This document shows positions 1 through 11,444 of a DNA stretch of 64,000 bases, piece by piece (within the stretch, counting starts at the first letter, position 1; each line of letters starts with the position of its first letter). A program made the translations under genes and the position numbers. The stretch is from positions 5,208,001-5,272,000 of the forward strand of contig OX359190.1 of assembly GCA_947172415.1 (NCBI GenBank), in the 5' to 3' direction. Source of the stretch: Chondrosia reniformis. Taxonomy: Eukaryota > Porifera > Demospongiae > Chondrillida > Chondrillidae. Below the pieces are notes generated by a model. The model searched no databases. It saw only the letters and a list, made by a program, of their open reading frames with translations, and had not been told where the DNA came from.

Positions 1-90
1 GGCTGATCTCTGCCATTTTGTCACTTGATTGCGAACTTTTCTGTACCTTTATAGTCAGTATATAGGTGGGTCTGCAGGAACTTCCGATGC
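1..90. other. Non-satellite edge sequence
   Basis: This short stretch precedes the first satellite monomers. It contains no open frame or motif that I recognise. It is probably the edge of another island cut by the window boundary. Confidence 0.3.
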
Positions 91-2015
91 AGTTATATGT
101 ACTAGTTGTATGTACTAGTTGGTGTACTAATTCTATGTACTAGTTGTATGTACTAGTTGTATGTATTAGTAAATAAACTAGTTGTATGAACTAGTTGTAT
201 GAACTAGTTGTATCTACTAGTTGTATGTAATAGTAACAATCTGTATGTACTAGTTGTAGTTACTAGTTGTATATACTAGTTGTATGTACTAGTGCTATGT
301 ACTGATTGTGTGTACTAGTTCTTTGTACTAGTCGTATATACTAGTTGTATGTTCTAGTTGTATGTACTAGTTGTATGAACTAGTAACACTCTGCATTTAC
401 TGGTTGTAGTTACTAGTTGTATATACTAGTTGTATGTACTAGTTGCATCTACTAGTAACCAGTTGTATGTACTAGTTGTAGGTACTAGTTGTGTGTACTA
501 GTTCTATGTACTAGTCGTATATACTAGTTGTATGTACTAGTTGAATGTACTAGTTGTGTGTTCTAGTTGTATGTACTAGTCGTATATACTAGTTGTATGT
601 ACTAGTTTTATGTACCAGTTGTGCGTAATTGTTGTATGTATTAGTTATATTTACCAGTAGTAGTTACTAGCTGTATGTACTAGTTGTATGTACTAGTAAC
701 TAGTTTTATGTATTAGTAACTAGTTGTATGTACTAGTAACTAGTTGTATGTACTAGATATATATACTAGTTGTATGTACTAGATGTATGTACTAGTGGTG
801 TGTACAACTTGTATGTACAAGTAACTAAATGTATGTACTAGTTGTAGTTACTAGTTGTATGTACTAGTTGTATGTACTAATTGTATGAACAAGTAACTGG
901 ATGTATGATCTAGTTGTATGTACTAGTTGTATGTACTAATTGTATGTACAAGTAACTGGATGTATGATCTACTTTTATGTACTAGTTGTATGTCATAGTT
1001 ATATTTACCAATTGTAGTTACTAGTTGTATGTACTAGTTGTATGTACTAATTGTTTGTACTAGTAACTAGATGTATGTACTAGTTGTATGTACTAGGTGT
1101 TTGTACTTGTTTTATGTACTAAATACTAGTTGTATATACCAATTGTATGTACTAATTATAAGTTCTAGTTGTATGGACTAGTTCTTTGTACTAGCTGTAT
1201 GGTATTTATATGTACTAGTTATAAGTGTATGTGCTAGTTTTATGTAGTAGTTGTGTGTTGTGTGTTATATATACTGGTTGTATGTTGTAACAACCAGTTG
1301 TATGTATAACTTGTATGTATTAGTTGTATGTACTAGTTATATGTACTAGTTGTATATATGTACTAGTGACTGATCGTACGAACTAGTTGTATGTACTAGT
1401 TGTATGTAGTAGTTGTATGTACCATATGTATACAGTGGTTTTATGTACTAATTGTATATATTTGTATGTAATAGTTGTGTGTACTAGTTATGTACTTGTT
1501 GTATGTACTAGTTTTATGTTCTAGTGTTATGGAATCGTTCAGTGTACTAGTTCTAAGTACTAGTTGGATGTACTAGTTTTATGTACTAGTTGTATGTACT
1601 AGTTGTTCGTAATATTTGTAGAAACTATGTGTATGTGCTAGTTATATGTGGTAGTTGTGTATACTGGTTGCATGAACTAGTCGTATGTAATAGTTGCATG
1701 TACTAGTTGTATGTACTAGGTGCATTTACTAGTTTATGTACTAGGTGGGTCTAATTGTTGTTTGTACTAGTTATAATTACAAGTTGTCGTTAGATGTTGT
1801 ATGTACTAATCGTATGAACTAGTTGTATGTTGTGGTAAATAGTTGTATGTAGTAGTTGTATGTTCTAGTTATATAAACTAGTTGTATGTACTAGTAACTA
1901 GCTGTATGCACAAGTTGTTTGTGCTAGTGTTTTGAATTAGTACTGGTAATATTTAATAGTTGCTTGTATCTACAAGTATAAATTACATTTACTCTTTGTA
2001 GGTACTAGTTCTATG
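91..2015 (+). repeat. 13-bp minisatellite, plus polarity (block 1)
   Basis: This is a degenerate tandem array of GTATGTACTAGTT-like monomers, with scattered one- to several-base indels and occasional TAAC insertions. The monomer holds ACTAGT, itself a palindrome. The outer part (from about 440) is the reverse complement of satellite at 18.4-19.9 kb, so this block forms the outer left arm of the giant palindrome. It has no coding content. Confidence 0.95.
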
Positions 2016-3829
2016 AAAAATCTAAGATACCATTTTCCTACATGCTATATGCCTATTCTGTAAAAAGAGCCTAAAGGGGAACTAAACCTAAAGAGAGCTT
2101 TAGATGAAGATACAGTAGTCTTTTCTTCCTTCTTTTCCCTTCTTTCATCTTCTTCTCCACTGGGTCAGACAGCCGTTTCTGGGAATTCCACCCTTCATCA
2201 GTGATCCTTGGAGTCTTTGTCTTTTTCTTTATCTTGATCTTCTGTGAATCCTTGGCTCACTATGCTAAATCTAGAGGCCTTATATACACTATTTTGGCGC
2301 CAAAAGTTAAATAAGGTGTTAACTAAGACACATGATGAAATTTAATTTTATGAAAGGAATATAGGTCCAATTAACTTTTATGAATTAATTATAAATCTAT
2401 TAGTAATCTTGCTTGTACAGGTAAAACAGACTCAGCATAACTATAGACACAAGTAGGACATATTACGTAAGTCTACCCTTAGGTCTTCTAGTAGTAACAT
2501 TTCTTTGGAGGTGGGGTAACACAATATGGGGTAACACAAGACAGTCCTTAAGCATACTAGCTACTTTTTGCTTATACTTGATTCTAACTAGAGGCTGCCG
2601 GGATAGGAAGGTTTTAAAGGTTGACTTTAGCTTAAAGTATTTGTAACCCTGCTTAATAAGCCTACTGCATAACTGCAAACTTTTAGCCTGCAAACTTTTA
2701 GCCTGCAAACTGGAGAAGTCACTACATATTCTAGAATACCTAATTAGTTGTGAAATAAAGACACCTTAGGCTGGGGTATTAGGAATATTACTATCTAAAT
2801 GGGGGAAATTTACTATATCAAAGTTAAAGTCCTCTCGCTTATCATATACTTTAGTGATAAATTGATTGTTAGTAATGGTTATATCTAAGTCTAAAAAAAA
2901 GGGGGATTTTTAGGGCTGGTATTTGTCTTTTTAAGAATAAGTTCTTTGGGGTAAATATCACTAATTGACAGTTCAAAATCCTTGTTGTTAATACATAAAA
3001 GGTCATCAATATACCTATAAGTATTGGAAAATTTAATAGCTAGGGTGATGTTATCCTTAAGTAGTCATTTCATAAACTCATACTCATAGGCAAACAGAAA
3101 AAGATTAGCAACTACAGGGGCACAGTCAGTACCCATAGGGATACCTACACATTGCTTAAATACAGAACCGTCTACACATACATAAATGTTGTCAATAAGG
3201 TAATTAAAGAGCTCTACTAAATGAACAGCTGTGACTGCTTTATTGGAGACATTGTTAGACCAAAAGGCTTTATCCTGATAGACTTCTATATATTGGGACT
3301 TTCTACAGGTATAGGCACTATGAATTAGGTTAGTAATCTTATCTTTTAGTAGATTATGGGGGATCGCTGTATATAATGTAGAAAAATCAAAACTAGCTAG
3401 CTGGGCTTTTCTAGTGGGTATAGACCTAAGACTATCTAAGACTTCTAGTGGGTTTTCTACTATCCAAAAGGCATTAACACCAGTATTCCTATATATACCT
3501 AGGCAGTATTCTCTAAAATGTTTGAGAATTAGTCTGAGCGCCGAATTTAGAAATCTAGAAAGGGGTTTGGTAGTACATTTGTGAGAGGCGGCTATGAATC
3601 TGTAGCTCTAAGGGTTCTTATGTAGCTTAGGCATCCAGTAAAAAGAGGGAAGGTTACACCAGTCTGGTTTAGGTTCTAAGTTCTCTAGTTTTAAGAAATC
3701 TATGTGTTTCCTAATTAACTGTTGGGGTTCTACTGTACATTTAGCATAAGTGGAGGTACTGCCTAGTTCTTCATTAATAATTTGTCTATAGTAGCACTTA
3801 CATATAAAAATTGTCCTAGATACAACAAG
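2016..3829 (-). mobile_element. Penelope-like retroelement, copy 1 (degenerate)
   Basis: The element lies on the minus strand. Its 3' end is at 2016, where satellite ...TATG meets AAAAATCT, the same junction as copies 2, 3 and 4. It contains a 3' UTR with a hammerhead-like motif, then a broken reverse transcriptase frame. The right arm of the palindrome lacks it, so it inserted after, or was lost from, one arm. The far side is bordered by about 88 bp (3830-3917) that repeats 4270-4357, which suggests flanking filler copied during insertion. No GIY-YIG domain follows the RT. Confidence 0.85.
2163..2207 (-). ncRNA. Hammerhead-ribozyme-like motif, Penelope copy 1
   Basis: Read on the minus strand: GGATCA, then core CTGATGA, a stem II with GGG/CCC around a TGGAATT loop, core GAAAC, a four-base loop GGCT, then GTC and TGACC. 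A15.1-U16.1 and C15.2-G16.2 give the very short stem III known from Penelope-associated hammerheads. TGACC pairs with GG(A)TCA as stem I with one bulge. An A-A mismatch sits where stem II usually starts with G-C, so activity is uncertain. Confidence 0.6.
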
Positions 3830-3844
3830 TTGTCCTAGATACAC
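2463..3844 (-). pseudogene. Penelope-like reverse transcriptase, broken
   Basis: The minus-strand protein begins near 3844 and contains FYWMPKLHKNP (RT fingers), later FSTLYTAIPHNLL (motif A region), GIPMGTDCAPVVANLFLFAYE, YRYIDDLLCINN (motif C, catalytic DD) and QLIRYSRIC-type thumb residues. In-frame stops interrupt it (TAG directly after LHKNP; TGA after EYEFMK, where copy 5 reads GGA), and an A-run near 2890-2900 shifts the frame. The tail ends in RRPKGRLT with no C-terminal GIY-YIG endonuclease. The breaks make this copy inactive. Family assignment is firm; placement in the permuted (N-terminal endonuclease) Naiad-type clade is inference. Confidence 0.85.
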
Positions 3845-5935
3845 GTTGTATGTGCTAGTTGCTAGTTGTATACACTATTTGTATGTATTAGTTATATGTT
3901 CTAGTAGTATGTACTACTTGTATTTGTATGTACTAGTTGTATGTATATAATAGTTTTATGTACTAGTTTAATGTACTAGTTGTATGTACTAGTTGTAAGT
4001 AATACTTGAATGTACTTGTTGTATATACTAGTTTTATGTACTAGTCGCATGTACTAGTTGTGTGTACTCGTTGTATGCACTAGTTGTATGTTCTTGTGTT
4101 ATGGAATCGTTCTATGTGCTAGTTGTATGTGCTAGTTGTAGTACAAGTTGTATGCGCTAGTTGTATGTACTAGTTGTATGAACTAGTTGTATGTACTAGT
4201 TGTAGGTACTATTTATATGTACTAGTTATTTGTGTATACCCTAGTTGTATGTTCTAGTCTTATGGAATCGTTCTGTTTGTCCTAGATACACGTTGTATGT
4301 GCTAGTTGCTAGTTGTATACACTATTTGTATGTATTAGTTATATGTTCTAGTAGTATGTACTAATTGTATGGCCTCCTTTAATGTACTAGTTGAATGTAT
4401 ATATTAGTTAAGAACTAGTTGTATGGACTAGTTGTATGTACTAGCTGTATTTACTTCTAGTTGTATGTAATAGTTGCATGCACTAGTTGTATGTACCAAG
4501 TTGTATGTACTTGTTATATGTACATGTTGAATGAATTAGTTGAATTTACTTTGTGTGTATACTAATTGCATGCACTAATTGTCTTTACTAGTTGCATGAA
4601 CTCTTTCTATGTACTAGTTATATGTGTATTTTTAGTTATACGTATATATCCTAGTTATATGTACCACTTGGATGTACTAGTTATATGTACTAATTGTAAC
4701 TACTAGTTGTATGTACAAGTTTTATGTACCAGTTGTATGTACTAGTTGTATGGACTAGTTGCATGTACTAGTTGAATGCACTAGTTTTATGTACTAATTG
4801 TATGGACTCTTTCTAGGTACTAGTTATATGTGTATTTTTAGTTATACGTATATATCCTAGTTATATGTACCACTTGGATGTACTAGTTATATGTACTAAT
4901 TGTAAGCACTAGTTGTATGTACAAGTTTTATGTACTAGTTGTATGAACTAGTAGTATGTAGTAGCTGTATATATTAGTTGTATATTTCAACAAGTTCAAC
5001 TAGTAGAATTTACTACTTATATGTACTAGTTGTATGTACTAGTTGTATGTACTAGTTGTATGTACTAGTTGTATTTACTAGTTCTATGCACTAGTTGTAG
5101 GTACTAGTAACTAACTGTATGTACTAAATGTATATACTAGTTGGATGTACTAGCTTTATGTAGTTATATATAATACTTGTATGTAAGACTTGTGTGTAAT
5201 TGTTGTATGTACTAGTAATATCTACTAGTTGTAGTTACTAGTTGTATGTACGAATTGTATGTACTAGTTGTATGTACTAGTTTCATGTACTAGATACTAC
5301 TTTTATATACTAGTTCTATGTACTAGTTATATGTACTAGTTATGTGTACTAGTTTTATGTGCTAGTTGAATGTACTTAGTTTTATGTACTAGTTGTATGA
5401 ACTTGTAACCATATGTATGTACTAGTTGTAGGTACTACTTGTATGTACTAGTTGTCTGTAATAGTTGTTTGGACTAGTTATATTTATCAGTTGTAGTTAC
5501 TAGTTGAATGTACTAGTTATAAGTACTCGTTACTTGTTGTATGTTCTAGTTGTATGTATTAGTACTAGTTATATTTACTAGTTGGAGTTTCTAGTTGTAT
5601 GATTTCAATTGTAAGTAGTAGTTGCATGTTGTAATTGTATGTACTAATTGTATGTACTAGTTATATGCTAGTTGTATGTTCCAGTTGTATTTACTAATTG
5701 TATGGACTAGTAGTATATTATAGTTTTATGTATATTTATATGTATTAGTTATATGCGTCTGTGCTGATTATATGTACTAGTTGTATGTATTAGGACTAGT
5801 TATATTTACTAGTTGGAGTTTCTAGTTGTATGTTTTCAATTGTAAGTAGTAGTTGCATGTTGTAATTGTATGTACCAATTGTATGTACTAGTTATATGCT
5901 ACTTGTATGTTCCAGTTGTATTTACTAATTGTATG
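3830..5935 (+). repeat. 13-bp minisatellite, plus polarity (block 2)
   Basis: This is a continuation of the GTATGTACTAGTT array in the left arm. It matches 16225-18410 in reverse complement. It contains internal duplications: 3830-3917 against 4270-4357; a segment near 4600-4690 repeated near 4808-4900; and 5560-5690 repeated at 5790-5930. No gene is visible. Confidence 0.95.
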
Positions 5936-6420
5936 GAAGAGGAGACAGAGAAGAGGTTTTAGAAATATATCCCATAATTTTGCCTAATATCTCCCTCAGT
6001 TTTTGCTTAATATATCCAATTATTAAAAATATTGCCAATTATATCCCATAACATAACCCATAGTTTTACCCAATATACCCCTTAGTTTTGTCAAATATAT
6101 CCCATAGATTTTGACAAATATATCCTATAGTATATGCCATTATTTTTCCCTTATATATCTCATAATTTTGCCTAATATTTCCATTAGTTTTTGCTTAATA
6201 TATCCAATTGACCAGTATATCCCATAATGTTTGTCAAATATATCCCACAATATAACCTATAGTCTTAGCCCAATATATCCCATAGTTTTTGCAAATATTT
6301 CCCTTAATTTTTGCCAAATATATCCCATTATTTTGCCTAATATATTCCTCAGTTTTTACTTAATATATCCCAATATACCCCTTTGTTTTTGACACATATC
6401 CCATACACTGTGAAAATTGG
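5936..6420. repeat. AT-rich minisatellite (ATATCCCATA family), left arm
   Basis: The sequence is an irregular tandem array, period roughly 25-30 bp, of units such as ATATCCCATAATTTTGCC with CAGTTTTTG and AATATATC variants. Its exact mirror is at 15736-16220 in the right arm. It has no coding potential and is distinct from the 13-bp satellite. Confidence 0.85.
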
Positions 6421-6724
6421 TGGTTTGTATGATCCACCAAAAGTGGTGGTTTTGTCTTGTCCCTAATATAACACCACCAGTGGTATATAACAGACACCAA
6501 GCTGACATTAAAAGGGTGATAATGGGTATTGTTCAATTGGTTTATTTTGGACTGTAGATTAATGCTCAAATAGCAAGTCACATTATCTATTAATAATTAA
6601 ATTCATAGTTACCTATCAAATTAGATTCACTATTCCTTTAAAAAAACTTTAAAAAATGAATGTACATTGTTTGATATATACAATACAATAGAAATAGTAG
6701 TCAATAAGTAAAATAAATAAATAA
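6421..6724. other. Unique spacer with short hairpins, left arm
   Basis: The sequence includes inverted motifs around TTGGTGG / CCACCAA and ACCACCAGTGGT, which could form hairpins, and then AT-rich sequence. Its mirror lies at 15432-15735. A small minus frame exists here but resembles nothing I know and is probably chance. Confidence 0.4.
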
Positions 6725-7831
6725 CAAGTAGTTCGAGTTTAAAAAACTCGAGGGGCACCAGGCGCCCCTAAGTAAACTCGAACTACTTGGCTGGTTCTTA
6801 TAGATATCCGGTTAACCGATTTCCGATCGACTCTTGTTGTCTGTCAATTTTTCAAGGCCATATCTCGTAGAAAACGTTTTTGCGCAAGCTTTACGTTACA
6901 TAGTATTAGCAAGAGTGGTTTTTAAGTCCATTTCGTTCGTTCAATGTTCTACGCTAAGGAAGAGAAAGCTAATTTTAAGCTAGAAAACGAAAGCTAGCGC
7001 ACGTCCGCCATTTTTTGACAGATATATACAGTACAAGTTACAATATACTAAGGTAATCTAATATAAATAATATAATTAATTAAATGATTCATATGGCTCC
7101 AAGAAAGGCCCTAGAAACAAAATGGGCATATCATCATAACGTTTAGGGTATAAAACTCATTTTAAATTAAGGGATTTTTAATTTAGGCCTCCGTTTGTTA
7201 GAAAACAGAAGACAAAGTCTGCATATAAAAGGCCATAGGACTATAGAAAACCTATGGGAAATTTATATGCAAACAATGTGTTATATTGATAAAAACTTTC
7301 AGTTTGTCAGATAACTGTGAAAACAACATATATCATGGTACATGTGTATAAGAAACGTCTGACCAAGTTTTGCTTAATTAAATGAGCAAAATAATGAAGA
7401 TATAATGAAGAATTCAAAGTTACGATTGCGCAAGCTGGTGATGTATTGTGATGTTTTTCTAATGCGTCACCAACACCTTCGTATGTCGCTCCGTACACAC
7501 ATTTTGTGAATCATGTGACGTTGCGTAAACGTCACCGACTTGTTGCTAAAGAAGATCATCCTTCGAGAACGGCTATGACAAGTCGACGCTCTCCTACGAG
7601 AAGGAGCTACCGAACAGGCGAGTTGTAGCGAAGGTTAGATAAAGCGTTTTTGTATACGTTCCCGTCAAGTTTGAGGCAGAGTTGTTCCTATATTGATGCG
7701 AAAGACTGGATTCGTTTGGTCGACCGTATTACTTTGGTAATTTAAGCTCTGTCTTCTCTTCTTACGTTATCTGTTAATATTTTTACTTGTCCATGTGTAG
7801 GAATTAGGAGTGTTTGTTGCGATCATTACGA

Positions 7832-7992
7832 GAATAAACCTTTGTTGAGTGTCAGCAACATGAATTTACTAATTTCCTATTTATACTGAATTGTATTCCC
7901 ACTCCTCATATATTGCTGATGCATGAAGACCTCTGGGTCGAAACGTCCAGAATTAGTAAATTCATATTGCTGACTTTCAACTAGGCTTTATT
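7832..7992 (+). ncRNA. Degenerate hammerhead-like core in a long hairpin
   Basis: A core GACC-TCTG-GGTC-GAAACGTC is preceded by CTGATGCATGAA, which looks like CTGATGAA with a 4-base insertion. It is enclosed by long inverted arms: 7832-7873 is largely the reverse complement of 7951-7992, sharing AATTAGTAAATTCA and TTGCTGAC. GACC/GGTC forms stem II, and GAAACGTC is typical of hammerheads with minimal stem III. The interrupted CTGANGA core makes cleavage unlikely unless the insertion is tolerated. Confidence 0.35.
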
Positions 7993-8574
7993 CTTATCCA
8001 TGTTAGTACGTTTTCCATGTGTACTACATACAGTAACGAAATTGCTTATAGCGAATGTCTATAAGTATAGTGAAATACTTTGTTAGCTAATTACACTCAA
8101 GTACACTACACAGTGCAAGTTACTAGCAAATATATAAAATATTAAATTACAATCAAGTACTACACAGTACAAGTTACAAATTTAAGAGATCCAAGTGACT
8201 ATGTAATATTAAAATTACAATCAAGTGCTAGCTACACAGGGCAAGTTACAAATTTAAAGAGATCCAAGTGACCCCTAGGATAATCAGTATTTTAGACAGT
8301 ACAAGACTTTAGTCACACTAGTACTGTTGCAGGCTTTGAAATCCTCAACTACTGCATTGAGAGTAGTAGTTGATACAGATCATCCTATTGCAAGGTAGAA
8401 CACATGGCCTACCAATTACCTTTTCACACCTTAGTATAGACTGAAGATGATGCATCTGCATGCCATATATCAACAAAGGCTCCAGTATTAAAGGGGTCTC
8501 AGCTAATAACCACAGCAGATTTGATTTGCCTTGTGAGGGAGCTAAGAACACCGACAGTTGGTTGCATGCATTGG

Positions 8575-8639
8575 CATAATCAACAGGGTTAGAGACCATT
8601 TTGTAAGTTACAAAATGGTCTCTAACCCTGTTGATTATG
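8575..8639. repeat. Perfect 32-bp-arm palindrome
   Basis: The sequence reads the same on both strands around a single central base at 8607 (TTGTAAGTTACAA at the core, CAACAGGG/CCCTGTTG outside). It forms the inner closing point of the foldback arms of the 7029-8782 insertion. Confidence 0.85.
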
Positions 8640-8898
8640 TAACTTGCACTGTGTAGCTAGTACTTGATTGTAATTTTAATATTACATAGTCACTTGGATC
8701 TCTTAAATTTGTAACTTGTACTGTGTGGTACTTGATTGTAATTTAATATTTTATATACTTGCTAGTAACTTGCACTGTGTAGTATATATATATATATACA
8801 AGACTACGAACAGGAAGCCATACGTTAACATAATTTCTGAAAACAATATAGGGGCACCTATGGCGCCCCAAAAATAAAATATATAATAAAAATAAAGA

Positions 8899-9642
8899 AA
8901 AAAAAAAATTTTCTACAAAAATAGTGAATATGTAGGGATGGCACAAAAAGCACAGAAACAAGAAAGGGATGTTACACAGTGAAGCATTAGCTATATGCAT
9001 GAATCATACAACACCCTTGCTTGTAGGATTCATGTATATAGCTAATGCTTCACTGTGTAACATCCCTTTCTTGTTTCTGTGCTTTTTGTGCCATCCCTAC
9101 ATCTTCACTATTTTTGTAGAAAATTTTTATTTTTCTCTAGTTTCTGTACTTTTATGGAGCATAAGCTAGGAATTCGATTGTATCATTTAAACCCATTTTG
9201 GTTTCGCAATCTTCGACTGAATATGACGTCATTAAAATGGCGAATTTATCGAGGCCTTGACTCTGGGGCCATGAAAACCGTCATACTCAATAATAGCGTT
9301 ATCGCTCTCGCTTCTACAAAAGAATACAGCTCGGAAAATTTGCAATAGTTTCGTTTAACAATTAGTCCAAAAGCTTGTATAGCTTTTTAGTTATGGCTGA
9401 CGAAGAATAAGAAGAATATGAAGAAGACGAAAATGGGAATTTTTAAAGTTTATTATTTCGCCAGCGGGACATATTCGCTTGCTTTTAAGGTCTATTTAGA
9501 GTATGTATATTGTATATTTAGCTATACATAGCCTTGTTTTGTCGATTTTCGGCCTATTTCGGGATTTCGCTCCTATACCAATGTATGGGGAAAACGAAAA
9601 AACCGTATCATCCCTACATAGGGAGTACTACCGTACTCCCTG
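8899..9642 (+). mobile_element. Foldback element, copy A (744 bp)
   Basis: The element opens with a hairpin of roughly 100-bp arms (TTTTCTACAAAAATAGTGAA ... mirrored) enclosing a short loop. It then has about 500 bp of unique sequence and closes with the small hairpin AGGGAGTAC/GTACTCCCT followed by CTG. The right arm of the palindrome keeps the empty site (reverse complement around 15000-15030). TGTAGGGATG occurs in inverted orientation near both ends. The minus and plus reading frames through the hairpin are simply the stem read as protein. No transposase is encoded. Confidence 0.8.
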
Positions 9643-9710
9643 ATAATACGATAAATATAATATGTGTAACAAAAATATATGTATAAAAATTTTTTAAGGC
9701 AATTTAATTC

Positions 9711-10885
9711 AGCAACACTCTTGAAAATGTATTCCCTTGTTTCTGAGGGTGTTTACCCAAAAAAAACGAACTCAAAAAATGAAAAGACCTGCTCCAATCC
9801 AGTTGGATATGCAATGTTGAAAACCTAATGGGCAGCTGTCAGCAGCAATGCCACATTATGCGAAGCAACCACAAACAGTGGAATTTTATCCACTGATAAA
9901 AATAGTTGCTCACCTCTGCAAGTATGCCGGGTGTACTATTTGAGGGCAACTTGGCTGCCTCCTCCAGTGAAAGGTTCTCCTATATAAAAATAAAGAATTA
10001 ATTAAATAACTAAAACTACTTTTTGGATGTATCTTACCCATTAATAACATATTATATCATAAAAAAGAAAAAACTTGGATGGATCTTAAAATAAAAATGT
10101 ATGCATGCATAACAGGATAAAAAAGTGTGCATATATATGCATGCATAACAGGATCAAAAAATCTATATAATTACAAATGCGTATTACATCATGGATATGT
10201 ACTTACTGGAACCAGTAAACAGAGGTCTTCAATGTGGTTCCTCTGCTTGGTCTTCCTCATTAAAAGTAAGACCTGGCTTTTAAGGGCCTTGATATCATCT
10301 ATATTAATAACGTGCAATAGGATTTCAATAAATAAATACTTACACCAATTGATAAATAGTGAATGTATATACCATTGTCATCTAAAGATGGCAGCTCTTT
10401 TGTGATCTTCCTTTCTCGAACTGCCAGCTTAAGGATCTTTTCTCTCCACAATAGCCAAGCTGCCCCAAACATTTTTCGGTCACAAATTAATGAAAATTCA
10501 TGAATAACCTTTAAAAAGAAGACAAGCATATAAGTATATGTAGTAGTAATGAAAGCTATAAAACTTACATAATCACTTTCACCCAGGTAGGGGTACTTTT
10601 CAAGAAGAAGTAGAACATCAGTAGGATTATTTCTAATCTCATATTGCCTCCTTTTCCAGGTGAGTTCCATTACTTTTTTAATGACACTAGAATCAGTGTT
10701 TGTCTTGGCATGCAAGCTTTTCAACATGGCTTGATTTCTTTCATAAGGTTATCTTAGATAGATTTAGATCACTTGAAAGCAATTTGACTGGTCTCCTATT
10801 ATACTCTATGAAACGTGACCGTATTGCTTCAGCAACACCTGACTGTGCAATTAAGAGAGATGCATTGCCAATTCAATTACGTAAG
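9711..10885 (-). pseudogene. Spliced TE-associated gene, left-arm copy, broken
   Basis: This is the exact mirror of the right-arm copy; see 13776-14950 for domains. Exon equivalents on the minus strand are about 10750-10885, 10569-10748, 10373-10508, 10207-10298 and 9711-9979. It shares both frame breaks with the other arm, so the gene was already broken when the inversion duplicated it, or gene conversion spread the breaks. The only difference I noticed is SVDK here against SADK there. Confidence 0.5.
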
Positions 10886-11444
10886 GAATTATATATATAG
10901 CTAGTATTTTAATAAAGAGTTTGCAATATCAGTTCCCTTCATGACATCATCTTCTTGAATGTATACATATATTTATATGGTTAGGCATAATTGTGCCATT
11001 TATATATCATTTGCACAGGCGCCATATGACTGATCTGCATGTTTTTACGTTTTTTATAAACACTTTTAAGAGCAAATTTCGTTCTAACAGAAACGATTTG
11101 CTACCTTAAACTGGTATACATCAAAGCGCTTATTTATATATCAGCGAAATCTAAAATATGAGCGAGATTGAACAACCAATGTCGAAGATATAACGTGTTA
11201 AAAAAAGGGCCGATTTTAAAACTCTCAGACACTATGCGCTTAGTCTAGGAAAAAGCTAGAACTACGTTCTATACTTCATTGAAAAGGTTACAATGTATGC
11301 TTACAAAATTAAGAAGTCCGTTTCGATTCGCCCATCCGTTGAGAAGAAAACTGTGAAAATACACTTTTATAGATTAGTAAGTGCTATTTAATCTTTCATA
11401 TCTTGGGAAATAAAGCTCAGATGCCAACAGACTTCTTAATTTTT

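Larger units (their letters stand above)
7029..8782 (+). mobile_element. Unclassified 1.75-kb insertion with repeated inverted termini
   Basis: The mirror position in the right arm (about 15120-15135) has only a TA microsatellite, so this block is an insertion. Left end CAGTACAAGTTAC faces right end GTAACTTGCACTG. The same 13-mer recurs inside near 8117, 8170 and 8235, and inverted near 8640, 8710 and 8770, making nested foldback arms of roughly 160 bp (about 8100-8270 against 8625-8785). Between 7080 and 8050 is lower-AT sequence with no recognisable protein. The small frames in it are not convincing genes. No transposase is seen, so it is probably non-autonomous. Confidence 0.5.
6725..8870 (+). 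mobile_element. Hairpin-ended MITE, left arm, split by a 1.75-kb insertion
   Basis: The element is about 390 bp without its insertion. It begins with a strong hairpin (6725-6789) whose outer stem is CAAGTAGTTCGAGTTTA and whose inner stem is GGGGC...GCCCC. It ends with a GC-rich palindrome at 8851-8869 (GGGGCACCTATGGCGCCCC). The core carries the conserved CTCGTAGAAAAC and TTTTGCGCAAGC segments. An uninterrupted copy is at 15043-15431 and a long relative at 41572-46914. Family name is unknown to me. Confidence 0.65.

Noticed and set aside
91-2015. CRISPR-like regular repeats
   Set aside because: The repeats are 13-bp, contiguous and degenerate, without unique spacers; the context is eukaryotic.
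91-5935. Telomeric repeat
   Set aside because: The monomer is 13 bp, AT-balanced without the G-rich strand bias of TTAGGG-type telomeres, and flips polarity.
6360-6581. 73-residue frame present in both palindrome arms
   Set aside because: It spans minisatellite and hairpin spacer; conservation between arms reflects the recent inversion, not coding selection.
8743-9348. Overlapping small frames on both strands
   Set aside because: They run through the hairpin arms of foldback copy A, so each strand reads the same stem; no conserved protein features.
9394-9446. Acidic MADEE...EEYEEDENGNF peptide in the foldback element
   Set aside because: A TAA follows the fifth codon at this site and in copy B (35022-35080); simple AAG/GAA repeats explain the acidity.
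10700-10900. 66-residue plus frame MSWHASFSTWLDFF (mirror at 13761-13961)
   Set aside because: It is antisense to exons of the TE-associated gene; the other strand has splice signals and conserved patterning.
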